A stretch of 64,000 bases of DNA from BCD1 sp965230565 (GCA_965230565.1 CBDDLH010000015.1:682001-746000), one strand, 5' to 3'; shown: positions 1 to 10,066, counted from the first letter of the stretch. Numbers and translations: made by a program. The notes: generated by a model not told the origin, from the letters alone.

Positions 1-1050
1 AGACCACTCCCTTTCGCAACCCTCTTCATGGGAAGTTGATGTTCTTAGAATAGCCGGCCAGTTGGGCCAGTTGTTTGGACCTCTTTCATTAGGTGGTTTT
101 GGTAACAACTCTATTTGGGTAACCGAGCTGGCCCCGTGCCGGTTAGACGTTCCTACACAATCCGATCCCGTATCACCTCCCCCAATAACTACCACGTGTT
201 TGTCTTTCGCATGAATGACTTCTTCCGGGGAAATTTCATCCCCTGCTATTCTTTTGTTGTTTTGAGTCAGAAAATCCATAGCAAAATGGACTCCATCCAG
301 ATCACGGCCCGGGATGTTCAGATCTCTGGGAATCGTTGATCCACCACACAGAATAATCGCATCATAATCATTCAATAATTGCTGAGGGTCTACATTGCTT
401 CCAACATCCGCATTGGTCTCAAATCGAATTCCGGCTGCGATCATCAGATCGACTCTCCTGTCAAGGACATTTTTTTCCAATTTAAAATCAGGAATTCCAT
501 ACCGTAAAAGCCCTCCTACCCTGTCGGCTCTTTCATAGACGGTTATTGAATGACCAACTTTATTGAGTTGAGCTGCCGCAGCCAATCCCGCCGGACCAGA
601 TCCGACGATGGCGACCCTTTTCCCGGTTCTTGTAGATGGCTGTTGTGGTCTGATAAATCCTTCCTCAAAGGATTTTTCAGCAATGGTTTTTTCTATATGC
701 TCAATGGCCACGGGTGGTTGATTGATCCCTAAAACACAGGAAGCTTCACAGGGAGCCGGGCAAATGCGGCCGGTAAACTCCGGAAAATTATTCGTCGTTT
801 TGAGAATCTTATAAGCCATGTACCAATCTTCTTTGTACACCGCATCATTGAATTCCGGGATGATATTCCCTAATGGACAACCATTGTGACAGAAAGGTAT
901 ACCACAGTCCATACATCGAGCAGACTGACGAATAGTCTGTTCAATCGGAAAGAAGGTTTCAATTTCCTTATAATCCTTAATCCTGTCTTCCACCTCCCGC
1001 TTAACCGGAAGTTCTCTATCGTACTTTATAAATCCTTTTGGATCAGCCAT
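1..1050 (-). CDS. gltD: Glutamate synthase small (beta) subunit, 3' part outside window
   Basis: NADPH-oxidising flavoprotein subunit of glutamate synthase, which passes electrons through Fe-S clusters to GltB so that 2-oxoglutarate and glutamine give two glutamates. The ATG is at 1050 (MADPKGFIKYDREL) and 350 codons stay open to base 1; the usual length is about 480-490 aa, so roughly a quarter is missing. Visible are the N-terminal cysteine clusters (CMDCGIPFCHNGCPLG and CPAPCEASCVLG), an FAD dinucleotide fold (VAIVGSGPAGLAAA) and a second nucleotide fold (VVVIGGGDTGSDCVG). It lies 164 bp downstream of gltB on the same strand, as expected for a gltBD operon. Identification is firm. Confidence 0.96.
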   Translation of the reverse strand, partial: MADPKGFIKYDRELPVKREVEDRIKDYKEIETFFPIEQTIRQSARCMDCGIPFCHNGCPLGNIIPEFNDAVYKEDWYMAYKILKTTNNFPEFTGRICPAPCEASCVLGINQPPVAIEHIEKTIAEKSFEEGFIRPQQPSTRTGKRVAIVGSGPAGLAAAAQLNKVGHSITVYERADRVGGLLRYGIPDFKLEKNVLDRRVDLMIAAGIRFETNADVGSNVDPQQLLNDYDAIILCGGSTIPRDLNIPGRDLDGVHFAMDFLTQNNKRIAGDEISPEEVIHAKDKHVVVIGGGDTGSDCVGTSNRHGASSVTQIELLPKPPNERGPNNWPNWPAILRTSTSHEEGCEREWS

Positions 1051-1214
1051 GATTTGAAATTGTTTGATTGCTCGCGCTGCTCGCTTTTTAATATTGTTTC
1101 AAGTGTTTCAAGGGTTATCAAGTCCTCAGTCAACATCTTGTCCTTGTTAAAACCATCTGGATTTTCTCATACAAAGAAAAAGGACTCCTATCCGCGGTAT
1201 ACTAACGAAGCTCA

Positions 1215-4200
1215 CTATTTCTGCAAAGTCATCGCCATTTTTCTTTCCTCCAATACCCGCTTGTATTCTTCCGGCATTACCTTTACAAAGCATCTTCTAT
1301 AGGCTTCCCAACTGGCCAGCATTCGTTTGGCCAATTGGCTTCCTGTGAATTCCGAGTGGTTTGTGATCATTTGATGGAGAAGTTTATAATCCTCTTCCTC
1401 CATTGGATCGAGAGCAACCATTTCCTTATTGAGTCGTTTTTCGAAGGTGCCTTCCGCATCGTAAACATAAGCTATTCCGCCGCTCATCCCTGCTGCAAAA
1501 TTTTTCCCAGTAGGTCCCAAAACAATGACCAGCCCTCCGGTCATATATTCACAACCATGATCCCCGATCCCTTCAATGACTGTTTTGGCTCCGGAATTTC
1601 TCACACAAAAACGTTCACCTGCTCTTCCATTGATGTAAGCATCACCGGAAGTAGCTCCGTAAAAAGCAACATTACCAATAATGATATTCTCGCTGGGATC
1701 ATATTTGGATGTCCTGTCGGGAATAGCCACCAACCGGGCTCCGGAAAGTCCTTTACCAAAATAGTCATTGGCTTCTCCTTCAATGGTCAACTTTAAGCCA
1801 CTGGTACAAAACGCGCCAAAACTCTGTCCGGCAGAACCGCGAAACCTGATATCAACCGTATCTTCCGGCAACCCTTTACTGCCATAAACTTTTGAAATTT
1901 CATTGGACAACATAGCTCCAACCGACCTATCGGTATTTTTTATCAGGTGATCAACCGAAACTTTTTGCCGGGACTTCAAAGCCGGTGCTGCATCCAGGAT
2001 CAATGCCCGGTCTAAAACCTGTTCAAGACCATGGTCCTGTTCTTTGGCTTTGTACTGGATAGATTCAGCATTTTCCGTTTCCTTGTAAAGGATAGGACTC
2101 AGATCCAATCCCCGCAATTTCCAGTGTGGACGGTCTTTTTTGAAACGCAACATCTCTACTTTCCCGACCATTTCATTCACGGTCCGGAATCCCAGTCTTG
2201 CCATATGCTCTCTTAGATCCTGAGCCAGGAAGGTGAAGAAATTAATTACGTAATCAACTTTCCCATCAAATCTTTTCCGTAGTTCTTCATCCTGGGTAGC
2301 GATGCCTACAGGGCAAGTATTCAAATGACACTTGCGCATCATAATACAACCTTCCACAACAAGTGCTGCTGTTGCAACCCCCCATTCTTCTGCACCAAGC
2401 AAGGTAGCAATGGCAAGGTCCCTTCCTGTTCGGATTTGACCGTCAGTCTGCAACACAACGCGCTCCCTTAAGTTATTCTTCACCAGGGTTTGATGAGACT
2501 CTGCTACACCCAATTCCCAAGGCAAACCGGTATGTCGAATGGAAGAAAGCGGTGAAGCCCCGGTTCCTCCGTCATGACCGGAAATGAGAATGGCATCCGC
2601 ATGGGCCTTGGCTACCCCGGAGGCAATAATGCCTACCCCGGCTTTTGAAACGAGTTTAACATTAACCCTTGCCTCACGATTGGCGTTTTTCAGGTCATAG
2701 ATCAACTGGGCCAGGTCCTCAATAGAATAAATATCGTGGTGTGGCGGTGGTGAGATCAACCCCACTCCAGGGGTGGAATGCCGCACTTTTCCGATCCAGT
2801 CGTTGACTTTATGTCCCGGAAGCTGTCCGCCTTCACCAGGCTTGGCACCCTGGGCCATTTTTATCTGTATCTCCTGCGCATTGGTCAGGTAATTACTTGT
2901 CACTCCAAAACGACCGGAAGCCACCTGTTTGATAGCCGAGCATTCCGAATCCCCGTTTTCATGATCTATATACCGGCGTTCATCCTCCCCGCCTTCACCA
3001 CTGTTACTTTTGGCGCCAATCCTGTTCATGGCAATAGCCAATGTACTATGGGCCTCATGAGAAATGGACCCGAAGGACATAGCCCCTGTGGCAAATCTTT
3101 TCAAAATACTTTCTACACTCTCAACCTCTTCAACAGGAATAGCAACCGCTTTTCTGAATTCCAGTAAACTTCGTAGGGTGATCGATTTTTCACTTTGATC
3201 ATTGATCGTCCTTGCATATTTTTTGTAAGTATCGTAATCATTAGTCCGGGTGGATAACTGTAGCAAGTGAATACTTTGAGGAGTAAATAAATGTTCCTCT
3301 CCGCGACGTTTCCACTGGAACACTCCTCCCTCCTCCAACATAGGCCTGTCCGGCAGGCTCTTTTTAGGAAAGGCTCTGTCATGTCTTGCCAAAGCTTCTC
3401 TTGCAAGGTCATCAAAAGACAACCCTTTGATCCTGGACACAGTTCCTCGGAAACAAAAATCAGCCACTTCATCACTAAGTCCAAGAATCTCAAATATCTG
3501 AGCTCCCTGGTAAGACTGCAAAGTAGAAATCCCGATCTTGGACATAATTTTCAACAATCCTTTCTCTACCGCTTTTTTATAGATATCAATCAATTCATCC
3601 AGCGAACGGTTTTCTCCGTAGGTATTTGTTTTATTCAATCCGGCAATTCCGGAAAAAGCAAGGTAAGGGTTAACTGCAGAGGCTCCATAACCAATCAAAG
3701 TAGCCACGTGATGAGTTTCATAAATATCCCCGGCTTCGACAACTATGGATGTCTGGCTTCTCAAACCTACCCGAACCAAATGATGGTGAATAGCTCCAAC
3801 GGCCAGCAAAGAGGGTATCGGTGCCAGGAATGCGTCGGCACTGCGATCACTCAAAACCAGAATATTGCTGCCGCTTCGAACATAGTCTTCGGCGGTGGCG
3901 CAAATATGATCAAGGGCCGCTTTTAATCGACCTTTCTGACCGTCCGCGTTAAACAGAATTTTGATGACACTGGCTTTAAAATTTTTATGGTAGATAAATT
4001 TGACCTTGGCCAGATCATAATTGGTCAATATAGGACTTTCAAGGTGTATGTATGCGGCATGTTCCGTCTCTGGTCGGAGAATATTCTTTGAACTTCCCAG
4101 CATACTGAAAAGGGACATGATCGACCGTTCACGAATGGGGTCAATAGGCGGATTGGTCACCTGAGCGAATAATTGCTTAAAATAATTCGAGAGGTGTTGA

Positions 4201-5735
4201 GGTTTATGCGACAACACTGCCAAGGGAATATCTGCCCCCATGGAGCCGATAGGGTCTTTCTTGCCTTTGACCATGGCCTCCAGCATGATCTGGATGGCTT
4301 CTCTTGTGTACCCGTGAAGCATCTGGCTTCTAATCAGGGTTTTGCGATCCAGTTCTACCTGACTCTCAGCCCTAACTGGTGGCAATTCACTCAGCAACAG
4401 TCGGTATTCCTCCAACCAATCTCTATAAGGCAGCCGGCGGCAGATGACATTCTTGAGTTCTTTATCTCCAATAATTCTGTTTTCGTCCAGGTCAGCAATC
4501 AGGATTTTTCCCGGTTGCAATCGCCCTTTCATTACAATTTTGGAGGGATCCAGATCCAGGGTTCCAGCCTCTGATGCCAGGATCAGGGTGTTATCTTCCG
4601 TGAGCAGATACCTGGAAGGTCTCAAACCATTTCTATCCAAAGTCGCTCCCACCAGAATCCCATCGGTAAAACATATGGAAGCTGGTCCGTCCCACGGTTC
4701 CATGACGGTTTTATGATATTCGTAAAAAGCTTTTTTATGATCCTCCATGTTGGGGTCGTGTTCCCATGCTTCAGGGATCATCATCATCAGAGCATGTGGT
4801 AAGGTGTAACCTGAAAAGGTCAAAAACTCTAACGTGTTATCAAAGTTCCCGGAATCCGAAAGGTTTCCGCCACAAATTGGCTGAAGCATTTCAAGTTCTT
4901 CCTCACTAAAGAAATCCGATTTAAGCTGTGCTTCCTTAGACTTCCACCAGTTTACATTTCCGGTAATGGTATTAATTTCTCCGTTGTGAGCCATCAACCT
5001 GAACGGCTGGGCCAATTTCCATTTCGGAACCGTATTGGTAGAAAACCTGGAATGCACCAACGCCAGGCAAGAAGTCAACAACGGATCATTGAGATCTTCA
5101 AAATAAGTCTTTAACTGAAAAGTCGTAAGTTGACCTTTATATATTATGGTCTTATAAGAAAATGAAGTGATGTAATAAAGGTCTTTTGACTGCGGCAGGA
5201 TTTTATAAATATTGTGAGCCGCATATTTTCGAAGGATCAGTAACTTCCGCTCCATCTCCCTGGGTTCCATGGCAACTTTTGGCTTTATAAAAACCTGCTC
5301 CATATCCGGTTCGGTATCCAAAACCGCTTGTCCGAGGTCCATATTATTGACCGGAACCGGACGATACCCTAATAAGTCGAAACCCAATTCATCAATATAG
5401 TCATTCAATAAAAGCCTGACCTGTTCTTTGAGTGTTTTCTTCTTTGGGAAGAAAACCATTCCTACTCCATAGGCTGAAAAATCGGGTAAAATAAATCCCA
5501 GCTTTTTGCATTCTCTAACAAAAAAATCATGCGGAACCTGTATCAGAATACCTGCTCCGTCCCCGGTTTTGGGGTCTGCACCCAAAGCCCCCCTGTGCTG
5601 CATATTGTGCAACATTTGTAAAGCATCCTGGACCAGTTGGTGACTTTTTTTCCTTTCCAGATTGGCAATTAACCCTATACCACACGAGTCTTTCTCCATC
5701 TGTGGCACATATAAACCACATTGTTCGGTTGTCAT
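1215..5735 (-). CDS. gltB: Glutamate synthase large (alpha) subunit
   Basis: Large subunit of glutamate synthase: hydrolyses glutamine in an N-terminal amidotransferase domain and channels ammonia to the FMN synthase domain. I choose the ATG at 5735 (MTTEQCGLYVPQ), giving 1506 aa, rather than a TTG at 5780 that would add 15 basic residues. Cys18 in KDSCGIGLIAN should be the catalytic N-terminal cysteine after propeptide removal. The central part carries the FMN-domain signature GEGGEDERRY and the 3Fe-4S ligands in CIMMRKCHLNTCPVG, and the end has the GXGXG helix repeats (GDHGCEYMTGGLVIVLG). Length matches the family. It is followed by gltD. Confidence 0.97.
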   Translation of the reverse strand: MTTEQCGLYVPQMEKDSCGIGLIANLERKKSHQLVQDALQMLHNMQHRGALGADPKTGDGAGILIQVPHDFFVRECKKLGFILPDFSAYGVGMVFFPKKKTLKEQVRLLLNDYIDELGFDLLGYRPVPVNNMDLGQAVLDTEPDMEQVFIKPKVAMEPREMERKLLILRKYAAHNIYKILPQSKDLYYITSFSYKTIIYKGQLTTFQLKTYFEDLNDPLLTSCLALVHSRFSTNTVPKWKLAQPFRLMAHNGEINTITGNVNWWKSKEAQLKSDFFSEEELEMLQPICGGNLSDSGNFDNTLEFLTFSGYTLPHALMMMIPEAWEHDPNMEDHKKAFYEYHKTVMEPWDGPASICFTDGILVGATLDRNGLRPSRYLLTEDNTLILASEAGTLDLDPSKIVMKGRLQPGKILIADLDENRIIGDKELKNVICRRLPYRDWLEEYRLLLSELPPVRAESQVELDRKTLIRSQMLHGYTREAIQIMLEAMVKGKKDPIGSMGADIPLAVLSHKPQHLSNYFKQLFAQVTNPPIDPIRERSIMSLFSMLGSSKNILRPETEHAAYIHLESPILTNYDLAKVKFIYHKNFKASVIKILFNADGQKGRLKAALDHICATAEDYVRSGSNILVLSDRSADAFLAPIPSLLAVGAIHHHLVRVGLRSQTSIVVEAGDIYETHHVATLIGYGASAVNPYLAFSGIAGLNKTNTYGENRSLDELIDIYKKAVEKGLLKIMSKIGISTLQSYQGAQIFEILGLSDEVADFCFRGTVSRIKGLSFDDLAREALARHDRAFPKKSLPDRPMLEEGGVFQWKRRGEEHLFTPQSIHLLQLSTRTNDYDTYKKYARTINDQSEKSITLRSLLEFRKAVAIPVEEVESVESILKRFATGAMSFGSISHEAHSTLAIAMNRIGAKSNSGEGGEDERRYIDHENGDSECSAIKQVASGRFGVTSNYLTNAQEIQIKMAQGAKPGEGGQLPGHKVNDWIGKVRHSTPGVGLISPPPHHDIYSIEDLAQLIYDLKNANREARVNVKLVSKAGVGIIASGVAKAHADAILISGHDGGTGASPLSSIRHTGLPWELGVAESHQTLVKNNLRERVVLQTDGQIRTGRDLAIATLLGAEEWGVATAALVVEGCIMMRKCHLNTCPVGIATQDEELRKRFDGKVDYVINFFTFLAQDLREHMARLGFRTVNEMVGKVEMLRFKKDRPHWKLRGLDLSPILYKETENAESIQYKAKEQDHGLEQVLDRALILDAAPALKSRQKVSVDHLIKNTDRSVGAMLSNEISKVYGSKGLPEDTVDIRFRGSAGQSFGAFCTSGLKLTIEGEANDYFGKGLSGARLVAIPDRTSKYDPSENIIIGNVAFYGATSGDAYINGRAGERFCVRNSGAKTVIEGIGDHGCEYMTGGLVIVLGPTGKNFAAGMSGGIAYVYDAEGTFEKRLNKEMVALDPMEEEDYKLLHQMITNHSEFTGSQLAKRMLASWEAYRRCFVKVMPEEYKRVLEERKMAMTLQK

Positions 5736-5930
5736 GATTGTCAATTTTTTTGATTGGCGTTTTATTCGGAAGGCAGACAAATATATTTAACCAATCAGGG
5801 AAATGCCAGAACAAAAACTTAGTTTTATACGAAAGCTAAGTACTAAAAAAAGAAGGTTGCTAAAGCTTTGAAGAAAAAAATTGGCACAAAGGACTTATTA
5901 TCGCCCTTTGCGCCATGGTACTGGTGAGTG

Positions 5931-6572
5931 CTAGTTCAAATTGGGTTGTGGTGTGATTCTCAGGTATGGTTTAACTACTTTGTGACCTTTGGGAAACAAA
6001 GCAGGCACCTCTTCATCCGGAACGGAAGGAGAAATAACACAGTCTTGTCCATATTGCCAGTTTGCTGGGGTGGCCAATTTATGGTATGCCGTCAACTGCA
6101 ATGAGTCAATTACTCTGAGCAGTTCATCAAAATTCCTCCCGGTGGACGCCGGATAAGTAATGACCAATTTTACTTTCTTGTCCGGGCCTATCACAAATAC
6201 AGATCTAACAGTAGCTTTGTCATCTGCATTTGGGTGGATCATATCATATAAGCTTGAAACGGTTCTGTCTTCATCCGCAATAATGGGAAAATTGACAGTG
6301 GTATTCTGAGTCTCGTTAATGTCGTTGATCCAGCCTTTGTGTGAATCCAGTCCGTCCACACTTAAAGCAACCACCTTTACATTTCGCTTGTCAAATTCCT
6401 CCTTGTACCTGGCTACCGTTCCAAGCTCGGTAGTACAAACCGGTGTATAATCTGCCGGGTGAGAAAACAAAATGCCCCAGCCATCACCGAGCCATTCGTG
6501 AAAACTGATTTCCCCTTCTGTAGTAAGGGCCGTAAAATCCGGAGCAATATCTCCTAATCTGATTGTTGCCAT
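5931..6572 (-). CDS. Peroxiredoxin, 1-Cys (Prx6) type
   Basis: Thiol peroxidase of 213 aa that reduces hydrogen peroxide and organic hydroperoxides. The active site is HPADYTPVCTTELG, with peroxidatic Cys46 in the PVCTTE form typical of the Prx6/1-Cys group, and the C-terminal dimerisation extension (KGHKVVKPYLRITPQ) is complete. No obvious resolving cysteine sits near the C terminus. Its length fits the family. It is a stand-alone gene between gltB and the sulfate genes, on the same strand as both, with gaps of about 190 bp on each side. Confidence 0.93.
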   Translation of the reverse strand: MATIRLGDIAPDFTALTTEGEISFHEWLGDGWGILFSHPADYTPVCTTELGTVARYKEEFDKRNVKVVALSVDGLDSHKGWINDINETQNTTVNFPIIADEDRTVSSLYDMIHPNADDKATVRSVFVIGPDKKVKLVITYPASTGRNFDELLRVIDSLQLTAYHKLATPANWQYGQDCVISPSVPDEEVPALFPKGHKVVKPYLRITPQPNLN

Positions 6573-6760
6573 GAGTTAAATTAATTTTATTGGGTGTACA
6601 AATAGTTTGAATTAATCTTTCTGATAGATTATCCGTTTTGGTTTTGATTTAATAATTCGACTTATGGTTAGGAGAGGCGTACCAGATGTTTGGTCAACGG
6701 AATACGTTAGCCGAAATCTGATAAGCCACAAGAAGGTTTTTCTAAATTTGAGCAGCGGTT

Positions 6761-8007
6761 TTACTGAATAAAACCGACCCCCGAAGTATTATTCGTCTTC
6801 GGGTCGATCAAAATAAACGACCCTGTAGATTTATGTTCTTCATATGTATCGAAGAATAACGGTTTGCTCAGTTTAATCCTGACCCGTCCAATCTCATTAA
6901 GCCTTAAATCAGAACGTCCGTTACTTTCTCCTGAGAAATCAGTGTGAATGATGCTTTCCAGGTTCTCTACCCGCGCAAGTACTTCTCTCACACCGTGCTT
7001 TAGCAAATATTTACCCCTTTGTTGTAAGGGGTGTTTATCCATCCAACAAATGTTGGCGACCAATTCCCTGGAGACCTGGTATCTTCATTGTGCCTGATGA
7101 TCATGTCCCCACGGCTTACATTGATATCGTCCTCTAAAGTGAGGGTCACCGAACTGCCTCTTTCTGCAGAAGTAAACTGCTTGTCGAAGAAGTGAATCTC
7201 TTTTACTCTTGAAGTAGTCTGGGAAGGCAAAACCATTACCTGATCCCCAACAGAAATCTCTCCACCGTAAAGTTTCCCCGCATATCCTCTAAAATCATGA
7301 TGACCATTGGTTTTTGGTCTGATCACGTATTGCACAGGCAGCCTTGCAGGAGCTTTTTCGTAAACATCTTTTACTTCAATATTTTCGAGGTGCTCCAACA
7401 ATGATTGCCCTGTATACCAGGGCATTTTTGAAGATTTCTTCACCACATTATCACCCCACAATGCACTCACCGGTATAAAAGTGAGCTTCTGGCCCTGATA
7501 GGTACTTTTCTCAGAAAGCCTGATCATATCTTGTTTGATCTGATTAAACCTTTCTTCTGAGAAATCGACCAAATCCATTTTATTGACAGCCACCACCACA
7601 TCCTTAATACGCATAAGGTTATTGATGAAGAAATGGCGAAAAGTTTGCTCGATCACCCCATTACGGGCATCAATGAGAATCACAGAAGCTTCGGAAGTAG
7701 AAGCACCCGTCACCATATTCCTGGTGTATTCCACGTGTCCCGGAGTATCTGCAATGATATAGCTTCGGGTATCTGTTGAAAAATAAATATGTGCTACATC
7801 AATGGTAATGCCCTGCTCCCGTTCGGCAACCAAACCGTCGGTTGCCAGAGAAAAATCCAAATAATCAAATCCTCTTTTTTTACTGGTCTCCCGGATAGCC
7901 TCCAGTTTATCAACCGTCAGAGAATTAGTATCATATAGTAACCTTCCAATCAAGGTACTTTTTCCATCATCCACGCTTCCTGCAGTTGCTATTTTTAAAA
8001 CTTGCAT
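6761..8007 (-). pseudogene. cysN: Sulfate adenylyltransferase subunit 1 (CysN), broken by a one-base frameshift
   Basis: GTPase subunit of ATP sulfurylase, which with CysD makes adenylyl sulfate. Residues 1 to about 307 read from 8007 with the GTPase motifs (GSVDDGKSTL, DTPGH, NKMD). Near 7083 the frame moves: the first frame runs on to a stop at 7000, while the expected C-terminal domain (ICWMDKHPLQQRGKYLLKH and later GSFILIDPKTN) is in another frame down to 6761. Adding one T to GATACC, making GATTACC, would restore about 414 aa, the normal size. There is no slippery heptamer, so programmed frameshifting is unlikely. Either the gene is inactivated or the sequence has an error. It is the last gene of the sulfate operon. 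Confidence 0.9.
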
Positions 8008-8088
8008 GTTGATTTTGTTTGATAAAACCTAAAATAAATAGGGTAAAAATTTCAATCTCTTTCTATCTCCTTCAATCCTCTTCTCAAT

Positions 8089-8997
8089 CTAAAAATACCC
8101 CTGTTGTTTACGCTTTTCCATAGCCGCTTCAGACCTTTTATCATCAATTCTTGCCCCTCTTTCTGAAATAGAAGACCTGCGGATCTCCTCCACAACAGCA
8201 TCAATATCCGTGGCATAGGACTCAACAGCCGCTGTGCAGCTCATATCGCCGACGGTACGGAAGCGCACCATTCTTTCTTCAACTTTTTCATCCTCATCCC
8301 TATAAACTACCTCGTCATTAGCTGACCAAATCAGACCATCACGGATGAAGGTTGGGCGAAGGTGAGCAAAGTAAATGGAAGGAATATCAATCTGTTCCCG
8401 CTGAATATAAGTCCAGACATCCAGCTCAGTCCAGTTGGAGATAGGGAATACACGGACATTCTGTCCCATGTCAATCCGGCCGTTGAGCATATCAAACACT
8501 TCCGGACGCTGGTTTTTTTCATCCCACTGCCCGAAATCATCACGAACGGAGAAGATGCGTTCTTTCGCCCGGGCTTTTTCCTCATCTCTCCTCGCACCGC
8601 CGATACATGCATCAAAGCCAAATTCTTCAATGGCATCCAGTAAGGTTTCCGTCTGCAGCATATTACGACTGGCATACCGGCCGGTTTCCTCTTTAACTTT
8701 ACCCTCGTCGATGGTATCTTGTACATACCGTACAATCAGTTCCAATCCAAGCTCCTTAACCAGGTTGTCTCGAAACTCAATAGTTTCATCAAAATTATGC
8801 CCCGTATCAATGTGCATTAACGGGAACGGGATTTTGGCAGGAAAAAAAGCCTTTTGGGCTAACCTGACCAGCGTAATGGAATCTTTTCCGCCGGAAAAGA
8901 GCAAAACCGGTTTTTCAAACTGTGCCGCAACTTCCCGAAAGATGTGAATAGCTTCATGCTCCAGCGGATCTACTTTAAGCATTGTTTTAGTTGTCAT
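8089..8997 (-). CDS. cysD: Sulfate adenylyltransferase subunit 2
   Basis: Catalytic PP-loop subunit of ATP sulfurylase, which adenylates sulfate. The motif LFSGGKDSITLVRLA is the PP-loop, followed by LMHIDTGHNFDET, GGARRDEEKARAKERIFS and the C-terminal KRKQQGYF, all hallmarks of CysD. I use the ATG at 8997 (MTTKTMLKVDPLEHEA), giving 302 aa, exactly the usual size. An upstream GTG at 9024 would overlap cysH and is less likely. It sits 10 bp after cysH and 81 bp before cysN, in one operon. Confidence 0.95.
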   Translation of the reverse strand: MTTKTMLKVDPLEHEAIHIFREVAAQFEKPVLLFSGGKDSITLVRLAQKAFFPAKIPFPLMHIDTGHNFDETIEFRDNLVKELGLELIVRYVQDTIDEGKVKEETGRYASRNMLQTETLLDAIEEFGFDACIGGARRDEEKARAKERIFSVRDDFGQWDEKNQRPEVFDMLNGRIDMGQNVRVFPISNWTELDVWTYIQREQIDIPSIYFAHLRPTFIRDGLIWSANDEVVYRDEDEKVEERMVRFRTVGDMSCTAAVESYATDIDAVVEEIRRSSISERGARIDDKRSEAAMEKRKQQGYF

Positions 8998-9007
8998 GTT
9001 AAAGGTT

Positions 9008-9637
9008 TTAGGAATGTAAACCACATTCTCTGTTCGCTAATACTTTGGTAGGGTCATAATATTTGAATTCATTAGGTAACTGATGAGAGGCAAGGTATTC
9101 ATCCAACTCCTCATCAGACCAGAAATAAAAAGGGCTAACCTTCAAAATACCATCCTTGCTCAGGGAAATAATATCAATATTATCCCTGAAGGCGGTTTGT
9201 CCTTTCCGAATATTAGTAAACCAAACATCGGGCTGATGTTCTTCCATAGCCCTGGTAAATGGCTCCAGTTTAACCTGCTCGGTAAATATTTTATGGCGGG
9301 GATCGTCAATATCAGGTATTCCAAGTACAATATCCCGGTGAGCAGCTGTCTGTTGGGGTACATACAAATGCACATTCAAAGACAGCTGTTCGATCAAAGT
9401 TTCTGCATGGCGATATGTATCCGGTGTATTGTATCCGGTATCACACCAGATCACCTTCATATCGGCAAGGTTTTCAACACAGGCATTTAAAATGGCAGCC
9501 TCATAAGGTCTGAAATTGGTGGTTACAACCGGTCGCTCTGCAACCGATAATGCCCAGGCAACAATCTCATTTGGTGATTTGCCATGCAATGATTCGTTGA
9601 CCTTTTCCAGGTTGATTGTTTCTATTAAGTCTTTCAT
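9008..9637 (-). CDS. cysH: Phosphoadenylyl-sulfate (or adenylyl-sulfate) reductase
   Basis: Reduces activated sulfate to sulfite. The protein (209 aa) has the CysH fold motifs VIWCDTGYNTPDTYRHA, DVWFTNIRKGQTAFR and the C-terminal catalytic cysteine in NRECGLHS. It lacks the two CC pairs that bind the 4Fe-4S cluster in APS reductases, so by family rules it should be a thioredoxin-dependent PAPS reductase. The start is taken as the ATG at 9637, which overlaps the stop of the upstream DUF2061 gene as ATGA (9634-9637) and so suggests translational coupling; an in-frame ATG at 9649 is the alternative. No APS kinase gene is seen in the window. Confidence 0.92.
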   Translation of the reverse strand: MKDLIETINLEKVNESLHGKSPNEIVAWALSVAERPVVTTNFRPYEAAILNACVENLADMKVIWCDTGYNTPDTYRHAETLIEQLSLNVHLYVPQQTAAHRDIVLGIPDIDDPRHKIFTEQVKLEPFTRAMEEHQPDVWFTNIRKGQTAFRDNIDIISLSKDGILKVSPFYFWSDEELDEYLASHQLPNEFKYYDPTKVLANRECGLHS

Positions 9638-9888
9638 AATTTCCCCCATTTTATGGTGTTCCAGATCCGTTCGTGAAAAAAGTAAAGGATCATTTTGGAA
9701 ATAAGTTCAACCGCTCCTATCGAGAATGCCAGGCGAAGTGTACCAGTGATTAACCAGGAAATAAGTATGGTATCCATAGTACCCAAAATTCGCCAACTGA
9801 TCGACTTTACAATACTTCTCACAGGTCTCTCAGATGCCTTATCCCTACCAAGATCCCTCTCGCTATGAACAATCTGATTCAAAATCAT
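9634..9888 (-). CDS. DUF2061 small membrane protein
   Basis: Small inner-membrane protein of 84 aa with two hydrophobic stretches (about residues 36-50 and 57-71) and the family pattern RSIVKSISWRILGTMDT followed by ELISKMILYFFHERIWN. DUF2061 proteins are often found beside sulfate assimilation genes; their job is unknown. It is the first gene of the operon and shares an ATGA overlap with cysH. A palindrome likely to be an operator lies 28-50 bp upstream. Confidence 0.88.
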   Translation of the reverse strand: MILNQIVHSERDLGRDKASERPVRSIVKSISWRILGTMDTILISWLITGTLRLAFSIGAVELISKMILYFFHERIWNTIKWGKL

Positions 9889-9915
9889 AATAAAATTCGA
9901 CTGCTTAATTACTTT

Positions 9916-9960
9916 AATCCTATAGATTTAGTAGGATTTAAAGGCAAAAGTATTGGCTTT
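9916..9960 (-). promoter_or_regulatory. Candidate promoter and Rrf2-type operator of the sulfate operon
   Basis: Reading the minus strand there is TTTG (-33 type), a 20-nt spacer, then TATAGGAT, a weak match to the Bacteroidota -7 element TAnnTTTG. The imperfect -7 lies inside the inverted repeat AATCCTA (9916-9922) / TAGGATT (9932-9938), separated by 9 bp, so a bound dimer would block the promoter. The site sits between the Rrf2 gene and the operon it probably controls. Function is inferred, not shown. Confidence 0.4.
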
Positions 9961-10066
9961 TTTAGAAGATGCAAATTTTTTGGTATTAAAATTTTGTGAA
10001 CTCCCCCGATAAAAAACCATAGGTTTCCAACTTCAAAAGAGTTTTTTATGGAAAGAAAAAAAGAGC

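Noticed and set aside
886..1302. 138-codon plus-strand frame across the gltD/gltB junction
   Set aside because: Antisense to both genes and full of low-complexity residues.
7000..8007. Programmed -1 frameshifting in cysN
   Set aside because: No slippery X-XXY-YYZ site and no adjacent pseudoknot-like stem near 7083.
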